Numbered from the stretch's first letter, positions 12,547 to 21,840 are shown. The stretch: 48,536 bases of DNA from an uncultured Eubacteriales bacterium (GCA_900546615.1 URDJ01000022.1:1-48536), one strand, 5' to 3'. Notes: a model not told the origin generated them from the letters alone. Numbers and translations: made by a program.

Positions 12547-14268
12547 TCACTTTTTAAGCGCCGGCATTTTTACAATGCTCCGCATTGATTCTGCCGGGAC
12601 CTTCAGCTCGCGGCGGTCATAGGTCACGAGGCCGTTCAGCTCGCCCTCCACGTCGGTGAGCTGCGTGTACACCGCCGCCGAGAGCCCCTTCTTTACCGCC
12701 GGGCGTATCTGCCCGTCGTACAGCAGCGTGATGCCGCGCCGCAGCTCGTTCGATGACTTGTACTTCTTGTACCCGAAGGGCTTTACGTCCGAGACGTGTC
12801 CCTCCACCGCCAGAGCGTAGCCCCCGAACTCCGAGAGCACCACGCAGCGCCCCTGCTTGTCCGGCGAATACCGGTATTCGTCAAAATAAACGTGCAGGCT
12901 CTTTATATCGCCTATGCCCTGATCGTGCCAGCCGCTCGCGTGATCAATTGTCCTCGTCGCGTCAATCTCAAGGATGGCCGCGACGTTTTTTTCGGCGTCG
13001 AACTGGCCCCAGCCCTCATTGAAGGGGACCCACATGGCTATGCAGGGGCAGTTATAGAGCCAGGTCACCATCTCGCGCAGCTCCTGCGTGAACTCCTCGC
13101 GCCCTGCCGCATCCTTTCGCCCGAAGGCGCCGTATTTGTTGTCCTTCATGTGCCAGCCTGTGAGCAGCGGGGCGGAGATGACCGCCGGGTTATAGCTTCC
13201 GCCGCCGTTAGGCATGTCCTGCCAGACCAGCATGCCCAGCCTGTCGCAGTGGTAGTACCAGCGCAGTGGCTCCACCTTCACGTGCTTTCTGAGCATGTTG
13301 AAGCCCATGGCCTTCGCAGTTTCAATGTCGAAACGCAGAGCCTCGTCACTCGGCGCGGTGTAAAGACCGTCCGGCCACCAGCCCTGGTCCAGCAGCCCGT
13401 TGTGGAAATATGGCTTTCCGTTCAAAAACAGCCGCCTTATCCCCTCCGAGTCGGCCTCGACTGTGAAGGTCCGCATGGCGAAGTAGCTCTCCACCCGGTC
13501 GTCGCCAAGGGCGAGGCTCAGCCCATAGAGGTACGGGTCCTCCGGCGACCACCAGTGCACGTCCTCCCGCAGCTTCAAAAGCGCCGGAGCGCCCGCGTAG
13601 AAGTCGTAGGCCATGTCGCCGATGAGCGCACGGCAGGGGCCTTCGCCGTCCACGAAGAGCTCCACCGAGTTCTTCTCGGGATGCGGTGTGATGAACAGGC
13701 CCCGAATGTGGTTTTCGGGCACGCTCTCGCACCAGACCGTCTGCCAGATGCCGCTCATGGGTTTATACCAGATGCCGCCCGGCCTGCGCTTCTGCTTGCC
13801 GCGTGTCCTGTACCCTTTGTCCGTGTCGTCTGTTACGCGCACGACGAGGCTGTTTTCGCCGCCGTCGTCGTAGAGAAGCTCCGTTATATCCACCGAGAAG
13901 CCGATGTTTCCCCCAACGTGGGCGCAGGCCTCCTCGCCGTTCACCCAGACCCGCGCGCACTGATCCACCGCGCCGAAGTGCAGGATGACCCGGCCGACGT
14001 TGAAGCCCTCGGGCAGCGTTATCGAGCGGTGATACCACAGATATTCGCCCGGCTGCAGCGTCCGGCCCACGCCGGAGAGCTCCGATTCGGGCGCGAAGGG
14101 CACGATGATCTCGCCTTCGTACTCCTCCGGCTCCATGTTCTCCTTCGTTATGGCGTATTCCCACGGGCCGTTCAGGTTCAGATAGCTCTCCCTTCTAAAC
14201 TGCGGCCTCGGGTATTCGGGCAGGGGATGTTCGCGGTCAAGGGCCTCGCCCCATGGGGTCATGAGCAT
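12547..14268 (-). CDS. glycoside hydrolase family 2 protein (beta-galactosidase/beta-glucuronidase type)
   Basis: 573 aa. Domain order is the GH2 sugar-binding jelly roll (about 1-165, with LNLNGPWEYAI and WVNGEEACAHVGG), an immunoglobulin-like domain (about 165-270) and a TIM barrel (about 270-573). Predicted acid/base is Glu418 in FNEGWGQ; the nucleophile is Glu480 in VLSEFGG. There is no signal peptide, so it acts on imported oligosaccharides in the cytoplasm. The start at ATG 14268 is set by AAGGAGGG seven bases upstream and overlaps the MFS transporter gene by 10 bp, so substrate uptake and hydrolysis are coupled. Specificity (galactoside or glucuronide) is not decided by what I can see. 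Confidence 0.88.
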   Translation of the reverse strand: MLMTPWGEALDREHPLPEYPRPQFRRESYLNLNGPWEYAITKENMEPEEYEGEIIVPFAPESELSGVGRTLQPGEYLWYHRSITLPEGFNVGRVILHFGAVDQCARVWVNGEEACAHVGGNIGFSVDITELLYDDGGENSLVVRVTDDTDKGYRTRGKQKRRPGGIWYKPMSGIWQTVWCESVPENHIRGLFITPHPEKNSVELFVDGEGPCRALIGDMAYDFYAGAPALLKLREDVHWWSPEDPYLYGLSLALGDDRVESYFAMRTFTVEADSEGIRRLFLNGKPYFHNGLLDQGWWPDGLYTAPSDEALRFDIETAKAMGFNMLRKHVKVEPLRWYYHCDRLGMLVWQDMPNGGGSYNPAVISAPLLTGWHMKDNKYGAFGRKDAAGREEFTQELREMVTWLYNCPCIAMWVPFNEGWGQFDAEKNVAAILEIDATRTIDHASGWHDQGIGDIKSLHVYFDEYRYSPDKQGRCVVLSEFGGYALAVEGHVSDVKPFGYKKYKSSNELRRGITLLYDGQIRPAVKKGLSAAVYTQLTDVEGELNGLVTYDRRELKVPAESMRSIVKMPALKK

Positions 14269-15545
14269 TTGCTTTCCCTCCTTTTGAGGATGAAGACAGG
14301 TATCAGCGTAAGAAGCAGCACAACGGCCGCCGCGAGGAAGATGGCCGGTGTCGGCACGGTCTTCACAACGCCCAGTTCGACGTAGGTGAGGTCTCCGCCC
14401 TTGATGACTGCAGAGCCGATGGCGGGACCTATGACCATGGGCAGCAGCACGGCAAAGAGCATCCGTATGCCCTGAAAATGCCCGGCCTTGTCCGGCGGCG
14501 TGAGGTCGCGCACCTTGCCGGAGAGCGAGGCCGTCACCAGCATGTAGCCGCTCATCATGACGCAGCCTGCTATGATGACCGCGACCTGCCCACGCGCGAA
14601 GTACATCGCCACAAGCCCCGCGAACATCACCGCCGCCGCGGGTATCGTGAAGCGGAGCTTGCCCATCCTGTCGATGAGCTTTCCCGAGAGCACGCTGACC
14701 AGCGAGGCAACGATGAGCACCACGCCGAGGACGATGGCGTAGTCCGTTATGCCGAGGAAGTTCTGTATATAAATGATAAGGTAGGGGAAAAAGACCTGCA
14801 CCGCGACGGAGAAGACCGCGAAGGCCAGAAGCGCGAGGTAGAGGAGCGGGTTTTTCGCAATGACCGAGGGCCGCAGGCCGTAGACGAGGTTCGCAAAATA
14901 CCTGTCCCGGCGCGGCTGCAGCCCCGGCTCGTCCTTCACCAGAAAGAGGGATACGACGCCCGTGGCGGAGACCAGCACGCCGAAGATGAGGAAAAATTCG
15001 CTCCACCGCCCCTGCTGTGTGAGGCCGTCGAAGGCCCCGAAGATGACGAGCATGGAGATGAGCGGCAGGGTGGCGATAACTGACTCGGCCCTGCCCCTGT
15101 TCGACTCGTCCGTCGCGTCCGTGAGCCAGGCGTTGAAGGCGGCGTCGTTCGCCGTGGAGCCGAAGAAGGTCATGACACAGTCGAGCACGACTATCATGAC
15201 GGCCGCCGCCGAGACGGCGCTGGCCGCCGGGAACAGCTTTGCCGCGTTCTCGACAGTGACAAGCCCGAAGGCCGCCGTCGAGGCGCCCCAGAGGATGTAG
15301 CCGCCGGCGACGAAGATGCGCCTTTTCCCGACCCTGTCCGAGAGCGCACCCATGAGCAGGGCGGTCAGCGTCGCGGCGGCAGCGCTCCAGCCGACCATGG
15401 CGGCTATGTAGTCCGGGTCGGTGGAGATGGTGTTGTAGAGGTAGACGTTAAAATACATGTTCTCGATGGTCCAGGCGAATTGGCCGACCAGACCGACGAG
15501 CACGATGGTCGCCCATTTTCTCTTGCCCAGCCTGACAGCGGTCAC
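14259..15545 (-). CDS. MFS transporter, probable glycoside permease
   Basis: 428 aa with about twelve hydrophobic helices in two halves. The loop between helices 2 and 3 carries the MFS signature GALSDRVGKRRIF; a related copy, GKLIDRMGKLRF, begins the second half. The central loop carries FLVKDEPGLQPRRDRYF. It is a cytoplasmic-membrane secondary transporter. The following gene is a cytoplasmic GH2 glycosidase whose start lies inside this gene's end, so the transported compound is probably a beta-glycoside or oligosaccharide. GTG 15545 is preceded by AAGGAGG. A likely -10 TATAAT lies at 15588-15583 on the minus strand, with only a weak -35. Confidence 0.85.
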   Translation of the reverse strand: MTAVRLGKRKWATIVLVGLVGQFAWTIENMYFNVYLYNTISTDPDYIAAMVGWSAAAATLTALLMGALSDRVGKRRIFVAGGYILWGASTAAFGLVTVENAAKLFPAASAVSAAAVMIVVLDCVMTFFGSTANDAAFNAWLTDATDESNRGRAESVIATLPLISMLVIFGAFDGLTQQGRWSEFFLIFGVLVSATGVVSLFLVKDEPGLQPRRDRYFANLVYGLRPSVIAKNPLLYLALLAFAVFSVAVQVFFPYLIIYIQNFLGITDYAIVLGVVLIVASLVSVLSGKLIDRMGKLRFTIPAAAVMFAGLVAMYFARGQVAVIIAGCVMMSGYMLVTASLSGKVRDLTPPDKAGHFQGIRMLFAVLLPMVIGPAIGSAVIKGGDLTYVELGVVKTVPTPAIFLAAAVVLLLTLIPVFILKRRESKCS

Positions 15546-15805
15546 GAAAACGCGCCTCCTTCACGCAGATGTGGACAAAACGATTATACCTGATTCTTCG
15601 CCGCATTAAAAGCATAAAATTAGTGATTGACAAAATTTTATCATAATGTTAAATTGTTATCAAATGCGCCGCAGAAAAAAACCCAAAAGTCGAGCCTAAA
15701 ACGCTGCTGGAGGCCCAAAATGCAATAGAACTTGCATTTGTCAAGAGTTTCTCAGGATTGTTAATTAATAATCTTGCCAAAATGGTGCATTTGCGTCATT
15801 TTTGC

Positions 15806-15835
15806 TGGACACGAGTTAACAATTGTGTTACAATT
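15806..15835 (+). promoter_or_regulatory. rnf operon promoter with overlapping palindromic operator
   Basis: TGGACA (15806-15811), 17-nt spacer, TACAAT (15829-15834); predicted start about 15841, 26 bp ahead of rnfC. The perfect dyad AATTGT-gtt-ACAATT (15821-15835) covers the -10, and a TTAACA half-site adjoins it, so a repressor is likely; the redox repressor Rex is a candidate but matches its consensus only partly. A second possible promoter, TTGACA (15627-15632) with TAAATT (15650-15655), lies farther upstream. The remaining 321-bp gap (15546-15866) is AT-rich and I see no gene in it. Confidence 0.65.
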
Positions 15836-15866
15836 AACGAGTCAAAAATTACGAGAGGTGATGCTC

Positions 15867-17243
15867 ATGCCCTTTAAGTATTATGGCGGTGTTCACCCGG
15901 ACTATGCGAAGACCGCCAGCGGGACGCCTGTGCGTACCATCTCGCCGCCGCCTGTGGTGGTGCTGCCGATGATCCAGCAGATCGGCGCGCCGAACAGGCC
16001 AGTCGTCAAGGTGGGCGACACGGTGAAGATGGGGCAGCTCATAGGCTCGAACGATGCGCCGGTGTCTGCGCCGGTGCACGCTTCTGTTTCTGGCAAGGTC
16101 ATAGCGGTTGAACCCAGGCGGCACATGCTGGGCGACATGGTGATGTCCGTCGTCATCGAGAACGATTTTCAGGACACGCCCTGCGAGGACATGAAGCCGC
16201 TGACGGCTGAGCAGCTGAAGGACCCGGACGCCATCATCGCGAGGATACGCGAGGCGGGCGTGGTCGGCATGGGCGGCGCCATGTTCCCGACGGCCTTCAA
16301 GATCCAGGGCGCGCGCGGCAAGGTGGACACGGTCATCATAAACGGCGCCGAGTGCGAGCCGTATCTCTGCGGCGACCACAGGACGATGCTCGAGCATCCT
16401 GAGGAGCTGCTCAAGGGCATAGAGCTCGTGAGGATAGCGCACGGGCTGGACAAGTGCTATTACGGCATCGAGAAGAATAAGCATGACGCCATCGACCTGC
16501 TGAACAGCCTCGACCCGGCGAAGTACGGCGTGGAGATCGTGCCGGAGGTCGTGAAGTATCCGCAGGGTGCGGAGAAGATGCAGGTCAAGGCGAACACGGA
16601 CCGGGAGGTCAAGCCGGGCGGTCTGCCCTCGGGCGTGGGCTGCAACGTGGTCTCGACCTACACGGCGTATTCGATCTACCGGGCCTGCTACGAGGGCATA
16701 CCCTCGATAGAGCGCGTGGTCACGGTGGCGGGCGACTGCGTGCCGGAGGCTCAGAACCTCCTGTGCCGTTTCGGCACACCGTTGGAGTTCATCTTCAAGG
16801 AAGCCGGCGCGGACATGGACAGGGTGGAGCGCATCTGCATGGGCGGCCCGATGATGGGCATCTGCGTGGCCGATCCCACGGCGGGCAGCGTGAAGGGCGC
16901 GTCGGGCCTCTTGCTGTTCAGCAAGGATATGAACAGGGAGAGCGATACGCCGACCTGCATCCGCTGCGGCAACTGCATAGCGCACTGCCCGATGAAGCTC
17001 GAGCCGATGTATATGTACATGTACGTCCAGAAGGGCGATATCAGGAAGATGGAAGAATACCACGTCATGGACTGCTTTGAGTGCGGCTCCTGCTCATGGG
17101 GATGTCCGGGGCGCCTGCCGCTGACGCACACCTTCAAGGTGGGCAAGGCCATGATAAACGCCAAGCGGGCCGAGGAGAAGGCCCGGGCCGAGGCTGCGAA
17201 GATCAATGCCGAGGCCGCTGCCGGAAAGGAGGCGAAGGGCTGA
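15867..17243 (+). CDS. rnfC: Rnf electron transport complex subunit C
   Basis: 458 aa. The N-terminal barrel-sandwich region, the central NADH/FMN-binding domain (GVVGMGGAMFPTAFKIQG, then VIINGAECEPYL) and a C-terminal ferredoxin domain with CIRCGNCIAHCP and CFECGSCSWGCPG are all present. RnfC is the cytoplasmic peripheral subunit that exchanges electrons with NAD+. The alanine- and lysine-rich C-terminal tail is typical. ATG 15867 has GAGAGGTG six bases upstream; a longer reading from 15774 lacks support. It is the first gene of rnfCDGEAB, and its stop shares a base with the rnfD ATG. Confidence 0.95.
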   Translation: MPFKYYGGVHPDYAKTASGTPVRTISPPPVVVLPMIQQIGAPNRPVVKVGDTVKMGQLIGSNDAPVSAPVHASVSGKVIAVEPRRHMLGDMVMSVVIENDFQDTPCEDMKPLTAEQLKDPDAIIARIREAGVVGMGGAMFPTAFKIQGARGKVDTVIINGAECEPYLCGDHRTMLEHPEELLKGIELVRIAHGLDKCYYGIEKNKHDAIDLLNSLDPAKYGVEIVPEVVKYPQGAEKMQVKANTDREVKPGGLPSGVGCNVVSTYTAYSIYRACYEGIPSIERVVTVAGDCVPEAQNLLCRFGTPLEFIFKEAGADMDRVERICMGGPMMGICVADPTAGSVKGASGLLLFSKDMNRESDTPTCIRCGNCIAHCPMKLEPMYMYMYVQKGDIRKMEEYHVMDCFECGSCSWGCPGRLPLTHTFKVGKAMINAKRAEEKARAEAAKINAEAAAGKEAKG

Positions 17244-18283
17244 TGGACGAGGTAAAAGTCTTCAAGGTGACCTCGAACCCCATACTGAGGACGGACCGGG
17301 GCACGAGGCAGATCATGCTGGACGTCATCATCGGCCTCATACCGGCGCTGGCGGTGGCGGTGTACATGTTCGGTGCAAAGGTGGTCCTGCTGCTGGCGGT
17401 GTCCATAGTTTCCTGCGTTTTCTTTGAGTGGGGCTACAGGAAGCTCATGAAGAAGAACACGACGGTGGGAGACCTGTCGGCGGTCGTGACGGCCATACTG
17501 CTGGTCTGCGTGCTGCCGTCTGAGGCGAAGTGGTGGATGGTCGTCATCGGCTCCTTCTTCTCGGTCGTGGTAGTCAAGCAGCTCTACGGCGGCATTGGCA
17601 AGAACTTTTTGAACCCGGCGCTGGCGGGCAGGGCCTTCCTGACGGCGGCGTACGCGGGCTATATGACGGTCTGGGCTGTGCCGGCGGCTCTGGCGGGCAG
17701 CGTGGACGCCGCGACGATGGCGACTCCGCTTTCCTATCTGTACAGCGGACAGGCGATGCCCGAATATCTGTCGCTGGGGAACCTGTTTCTCGGCATCAGG
17801 CCGGGCAGCGTAGGTGAGATAAGCACGCTGGCGCTTCTCGTGGGCGGCATATGGCTCATAGCGCGGAAGGTCATCAGCTGGCGCATCCCGGTGTCCTTCA
17901 TCGGCTCCGTGGCGGTGCTCTGCCTCATCTTCGGGCACGAGGGCTACGGCAGGATAGACTGGACGCTGCTGAACCTCTGCTCGGGCGGACTGGTGCTCGG
18001 CGCATTCTTCATGGCGACGGACTACTCGACCAGCCCGGTGACGCTCCGCGGCCAGCTGGTGTTTGGTCTGGGCTGCGGTGTGCTGACGGTGCTCATCCGC
18101 TACTTCGGCTCGTACCCCGAGGGCGCGAGCTATGCGATACTTATAATGAACTGCTGCACCTGGGGCGTTGACAAGCTGACGAGGCCGAGGCAGTTCGGCG
18201 TGACGGCGGAGGACGTGAAGGCGGCGAAGGCGGCGAAGAAGGCCGCTAAGAGGAAGGCAAAGGAGGGTGCTGAAAATGGCTGA
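17243..18283 (+). CDS. rnfD: Rnf complex subunit D
   Basis: 346 aa integral membrane protein with about nine hydrophobic segments. It contains FLNPALAGRAFLTAAYAGYM and the covalent-FMN site region VDAATMATPLSYL, in which the threonine of ATPL is the expected attachment residue. It is part of the membrane core of the ferredoxin:NAD+ oxidoreductase that pumps Na+ or H+. The start codon overlaps the rnfC stop (TGATG), with GGAGG eight bases ahead. The lysine/alanine-rich C-terminus (AAKAAKKAAKRKAKEG) lies on the cytoplasmic side. Confidence 0.95.
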   Translation: MDEVKVFKVTSNPILRTDRGTRQIMLDVIIGLIPALAVAVYMFGAKVVLLLAVSIVSCVFFEWGYRKLMKKNTTVGDLSAVVTAILLVCVLPSEAKWWMVVIGSFFSVVVVKQLYGGIGKNFLNPALAGRAFLTAAYAGYMTVWAVPAALAGSVDAATMATPLSYLYSGQAMPEYLSLGNLFLGIRPGSVGEISTLALLVGGIWLIARKVISWRIPVSFIGSVAVLCLIFGHEGYGRIDWTLLNLCSGGLVLGAFFMATDYSTSPVTLRGQLVFGLGCGVLTVLIRYFGSYPEGASYAILIMNCCTWGVDKLTRPRQFGVTAEDVKAAKAAKKAAKRKAKEGAENG

Positions 18284-18824
18284 GACTAAGAAGGCGCCCA
18301 ATCAGATAGTGAAGCTGGCGCTGGTGCTTTTCCTCGTGTCCGCGATAGTGTCGGGCGTGCTGGGCGTCGTGAACATGTTTACGAAGGATCGGATAGCCGA
18401 GCTGGAGGCGCAGGCGAGGGCCGAAGCCTACAACGCAGTGCTGCCCTGGGACGGCGAGTATGTGAACGTGGAGTATGACAAGGACGCTTTCGAGACTGTG
18501 GACGCCATCGCCCAGGCGGGCGACCAGGGCTGGGTCGTGGAGTTGACCTTCTCGGGCGCGCAGAGTTCGATATCGGCGGCCTTCGGCGTGTCGCCGGACT
18601 ACACGATAACGGGCGCGAGCGTTATATCCCACTCCGAGACTTCTGGCCTCGGCGCGAAGATCGTTGAGGAGGATTTCCTCGCGAGTTTCGTGGGCCAGTC
18701 GGAGGGCATGGCCGTCACGAAGGACGGCGGCACGGTGGATTCGATAACGGCGGCGACCATCTCCTCGCGGGCGATGGCGAACGCCGCGAACACGGCGATA
18801 GCCGCCGTGAAGGCGCTGGGTTAA
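18276..18824 (+). CDS. rnfG: Rnf complex subunit G
   Basis: 182 aa. One N-terminal membrane helix (about residues 12-32) is followed by an extracytoplasmic FMN-binding domain. The flavinylation motif is DSITAATISSRA, the equivalent of the S/T-G-A-T-x-x-S consensus, near the C-terminus. The ATG at 18276 lies inside the end of rnfD (8-bp overlap) and has GGAGG nine bases upstream; the GTG three codons earlier has no room for a ribosome binding site. The protein carries electrons across the outer face of the complex. Confidence 0.93.
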   Translation: MAETKKAPNQIVKLALVLFLVSAIVSGVLGVVNMFTKDRIAELEAQARAEAYNAVLPWDGEYVNVEYDKDAFETVDAIAQAGDQGWVVELTFSGAQSSISAAFGVSPDYTITGASVISHSETSGLGAKIVEEDFLASFVGQSEGMAVTKDGGTVDSITAATISSRAMANAANTAIAAVKALG

Positions 18825-18837
18825 GGGGGGCTGAGAT

Positions 18838-19548
18838 ATGAATCTGAGGAAACAGTTCAAAGAGGGCCTCATCACCAACAACCCCGTGCTGGTGCAGCGC
18901 ATCGGCCTTTGCTCGACAATGGCCATCACGACCATGTTCTTCAACGGCATAGGCATGGGCCTGTCGGTGCTGATTATTCTGACCTGCTGCAACGTCGTCA
19001 TCTCGGCGATGCGCAAGGCGATACCGAACGACATAAGGCTGGCGATGTTCGTTGTCGTCATAGCGGGTTTCGTGACGATAGTCGACCTGCTGCTGCAGGC
19101 CCTCGTCCCGGCGCTGTCGGCGTCGCTGGGCGTGTTCATCCCGCTTATCGTTGTCAACTGCATCATTATAGGCCGCGCGGAGGCCTTCTGCCAGAAGGAG
19201 CCGGTGGTGCCGAGCTTCTTTGACGGCATTTTCCAGGGCATAGGCTATACGCTGGTGCTGCTGTGCATGTGCATAATCCGCGAGCTGCTCGGCTCCGGCA
19301 CCTTCGGCGCGGGCGTGTTCGAGATAGTGGACGGCTCCCTGCGCGCGGTGCTGGACGGCTCGGCGGCGGGTATCAGGATCTTCCCTGAGGAATTTGGCGC
19401 GACGATCATGATAATGCCCTTCGGCGGCTTCCTGACGCTGGCCTGCCTGCTGGCGGCCATGCAGTACGCGCTGCGTAAGTCGGCCGAGAAGAAGGAGGCC
19501 GCCGCGAGGGCGGCCAAGGTCGAGGTCATAAAGGAGGCGGCTGAGTAA
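18838..19548 (+). CDS. rnfE: Rnf complex subunit E
   Basis: 236 aa, six predicted helices. RnfE signatures include NPVLVQRIGLCSTMAIT, then VVNCIIIGRAEAFC (with a conserved cysteine) and IIRELLGSGTFG. RnfE and RnfA are homologous, inversely oriented membrane subunits that hold an intramembrane iron-sulfur site. GGGGGG precedes the ATG; the stop overlaps the rnfA start (TAATG). Confidence 0.95.
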   Translation: MNLRKQFKEGLITNNPVLVQRIGLCSTMAITTMFFNGIGMGLSVLIILTCCNVVISAMRKAIPNDIRLAMFVVVIAGFVTIVDLLLQALVPALSASLGVFIPLIVVNCIIIGRAEAFCQKEPVVPSFFDGIFQGIGYTLVLLCMCIIRELLGSGTFGAGVFEIVDGSLRAVLDGSAAGIRIFPEEFGATIMIMPFGGFLTLACLLAAMQYALRKSAEKKEAAARAAKVEVIKEAAE

Positions 19549-20129
19549 TGTTTGATTCGGTACTTACGATAGCGCTCGGCGCCATACTCATAAACAACTT
19601 CATCTTCTCGCAGTTTTTGGGCTGCTGTCCCTTCCTGGGCTGCTCCACGAAGATCGACACCGCCGTCGGCATGGGCATCGCGGTCACTTTCGTCATGGGT
19701 CTCGCCTCGGCCATCTGCTACGCGGTGAATCTGCTGCTCATAGCGCTCGACCTCGAGTACATGAGCACTCTGGCGTTTATACTCGTCATCGCCGTGCTCG
19801 TGCAGTTCGTCGAGATGTTCCTGAAGAAGTCCGTGCCCTCGCTGTACACCGCGCTCGGCATCTTCCTGCCGCTCATCACCACGAACTGCGCCGTCCTCGG
19901 CGTCGTGCTGCTGAACGTGCAGAACAACTACAACTTCATCGAGAGCGTGGTCTACGGCATCACCGGCGGCCTGGGCTTCCTCGTGGCCATCGTGCTCTTT
20001 GCGAGCGTGCGCGACAGGCTGCAGTTCGCCGACTACCCCGAGAGCTTCGACGGTTTCCCGATAGCGCTCGTGACGGCGGGCCTTCTGGCCCTGGCCTTCA
20101 TGGGCTTCTCGGGCATGAAGATAGGTTAA
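19548..20129 (+). CDS. rnfA: Rnf complex subunit A
   Basis: 193 aa, six helices. It contains NNFIFSQFLGCCPFLGCS near the N-terminus and the matching LITTNCAVLGVVLLN motif; the conserved cysteines coordinate the intramembrane cluster with RnfE. Coupled to rnfE by a one-base overlap; rnfB follows after 12 bp. Confidence 0.95.
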   Translation: MFDSVLTIALGAILINNFIFSQFLGCCPFLGCSTKIDTAVGMGIAVTFVMGLASAICYAVNLLLIALDLEYMSTLAFILVIAVLVQFVEMFLKKSVPSLYTALGIFLPLITTNCAVLGVVLLNVQNNYNFIESVVYGITGGLGFLVAIVLFASVRDRLQFADYPESFDGFPIALVTAGLLALAFMGFSGMKIG

Positions 20130-20141
20130 GGGGGTAGGGCA

Positions 20142-20957
20142 ATGGACGGCATTATGAACATAGTCTACGCCATACTCGTGCTCGGCATCATGGGCGCGGT
20201 CTTCGGAGGGCTCCTGGCCTTTGCGGCGAAGATATTCCACGTCGAGCAGGACCCGAGGATAGAGGAAGTGCGCGCGGCGCTGGCGGGCGCGAACTGCGGC
20301 GGCTGCGGCTTTGCCGGCTGCGACGCCTATGCTGCGGCGGTGGTCGCGGGCGAGGCGCCGCCCAACAAGTGCTCGCCGGGAGGCGCGGCCACGGCGGAGA
20401 AGGTCGCGGCCATCATGGGACTCGACGCAGAACCCGAGGCCAAATACGTGGCCTTCGTGCCCTGCTCCGGCGGAACGGGCGTGGCGAAGGAGTTCTTCGA
20501 CTACGAAGGTCCCAAGGACTGCGTCGCGGCCATGCGCTTCGGCAATAAGGGCCCGAAGCAGTGCCAGTTTAGTTGCATCGGCCTCGGCAGCTGCGTGAAG
20601 GCCTGCCAGTTCGGCGCCATGCATATTGAGAACGGCGTAGCGGTGGTGGACAGGGAAAAGTGCGTGGCCTGCATGGCCTGCTACGACGCCTGCCCGAAGA
20701 AGATCATCCGCAAGGTGCCCTACGAGCAGCGCGTGCTGGTGGGCTGCCGCTCGGAGGACAAGGGCGCTCAGACGCGCAAGATCTGCGACGCGGGCTGCAT
20801 CGGCTGCATGAAATGCCAGAAGGAGTGCCCGCACGAGGCCATCAAGGTCGAAAACTTCGTAGCGAAGATAGACTACGACAAGTGCACGGGCTGCGGCCAC
20901 TGCGCGGAGGTCTGCCCGAGGCATATCATCCACCCGCAGAAGATATACGAGCAGTGA
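20142..20957 (+). CDS. rnfB: Rnf complex subunit B
   Basis: 271 aa. An N-terminal membrane helix (about residues 5-27) is followed by the four-cysteine domain NCGGCGFAGCDAYAA. Ferredoxin-type motifs come next: the CQFSCIGLGSCVKAC region, CVACMACYDACPKK, CIGCMKCQKECPHEA and CTGCGHCAEVCPR. RnfB accepts electrons from reduced ferredoxin. It is the last gene of the operon, the usual clostridial position, and is followed by an intrinsic terminator. Confidence 0.95.
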   Translation: MDGIMNIVYAILVLGIMGAVFGGLLAFAAKIFHVEQDPRIEEVRAALAGANCGGCGFAGCDAYAAAVVAGEAPPNKCSPGGAATAEKVAAIMGLDAEPEAKYVAFVPCSGGTGVAKEFFDYEGPKDCVAAMRFGNKGPKQCQFSCIGLGSCVKACQFGAMHIENGVAVVDREKCVACMACYDACPKKIIRKVPYEQRVLVGCRSEDKGAQTRKICDAGCIGCMKCQKECPHEAIKVENFVAKIDYDKCTGCGHCAEVCPRHIIHPQKIYEQ

Positions 20958-20985
20958 TGATGTCGGAATAAATTGCAAAAATAAG

Positions 20986-21024
20986 ACCACCCCGGCCGGG
21001 AATACTCGGTTCGGGGTGGTTTTT
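20986..21024 (+). terminator. terminator of the rnf operon
   Basis: Stem ACCACCCCG / CGGGGTGGT with an internal CCGGCCGGG-type stretch in the loop, followed by TTTTTG. The 3' arm also supplies the purine-rich GGGGTGG ahead of the next gene's GTG. Confidence 0.8.
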
Positions 21025-21840
21025 GTGCGAAGATATGTTATGGCGCTGCTGCTTCTGGCGGCACTGCTGCCCGGCACGGCGCGGGCGGAGACTGCGAGCC
21101 TGCCGGTGATCATGTACCACCACGTGTCGAAGGACGCCTCGAAGGCCGGCGACTACGTTGTGACGCCGGAGCAGCTCGAGGGCGACCTGCGATACTTAAG
21201 AGAGCGCGGCTATACCGCGGTGAGCCTGCGGGAGCTTGTCGAGTACAGCCGGGGCACCGGGACTCTGCCGGAGAAACCCGTGCTCATCACCTTCGACGAC
21301 GGTCAGCTGAGCGTTCTGGAGTACGTCCTGCCGCTGCTTGAAAAATACGACATGTTCGCCGTCGCGGCTGTGGTGGGTAAGTACTGCGACAGGGAGGAGA
21401 CGCTGGAGTACAGAAGCCCGGAGTACTCGTATATGACCTGGGCCGAGGTGGGCGAGCTTGCGGCCTCGGGAAGGTTCGAGATCGCCTCGCATACGCAGGA
21501 CATGCACGAGGAGAGCTTCCCGAGGCGCGGCTGTATGCCGAAGGTCACTGAGACGATGGAGCAGTACCGCGCGGCGCTGAACGCGGATCTCGAGGCGGTA
21601 GAGAGAAAGATCGAGGCGGTCACGGGCGAGAGACCGTTTTGTTTTGCCTACCCCTTCGGTTTCCATTGCAGCGAGGCGGCGGAAGTGCTCGCAGGACGAG
21701 GTTACGCCGTGGCGCTCACCTGCGAGGAGCGTGTAAATGTCCTCAGCGGCGAGCCGGGGGAGCTTATGGAGCTGGCGCGGTTCAACCGGAGCGCAAACGA
21801 GAACCGTTTGAGCTTTTTCGCGCGACTTGGCATCGTATAG
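21025..21840 (+). CDS. polysaccharide deacetylase (NodB/CE4 family), secreted
   Basis: 271 aa. A signal peptide is evident (MRRYVMALLLLAALLPGTARA, with cleavage after ARA). The CE4 domain has LPVIMYHHVS, the first catalytic motif ITFDDG, the metal motif ASHTQDMH and FAYPFG. Such enzymes remove acetyl groups from peptidoglycan or exopolysaccharide outside the cell. GTG 21025 is preferred because GGGGTGG lies five bases upstream, within the rnf terminator's 3' arm; GTG 21016 and ATG 21040 are alternatives. No separate promoter is obvious, so read-through from rnf may supply transcription. Confidence 0.87.
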   Translation: MRRYVMALLLLAALLPGTARAETASLPVIMYHHVSKDASKAGDYVVTPEQLEGDLRYLRERGYTAVSLRELVEYSRGTGTLPEKPVLITFDDGQLSVLEYVLPLLEKYDMFAVAAVVGKYCDREETLEYRSPEYSYMTWAEVGELAASGRFEIASHTQDMHEESFPRRGCMPKVTETMEQYRAALNADLEAVERKIEAVTGERPFCFAYPFGFHCSEAAEVLAGRGYAVALTCEERVNVLSGEPGELMELARFNRSANENRLSFFARLGIV

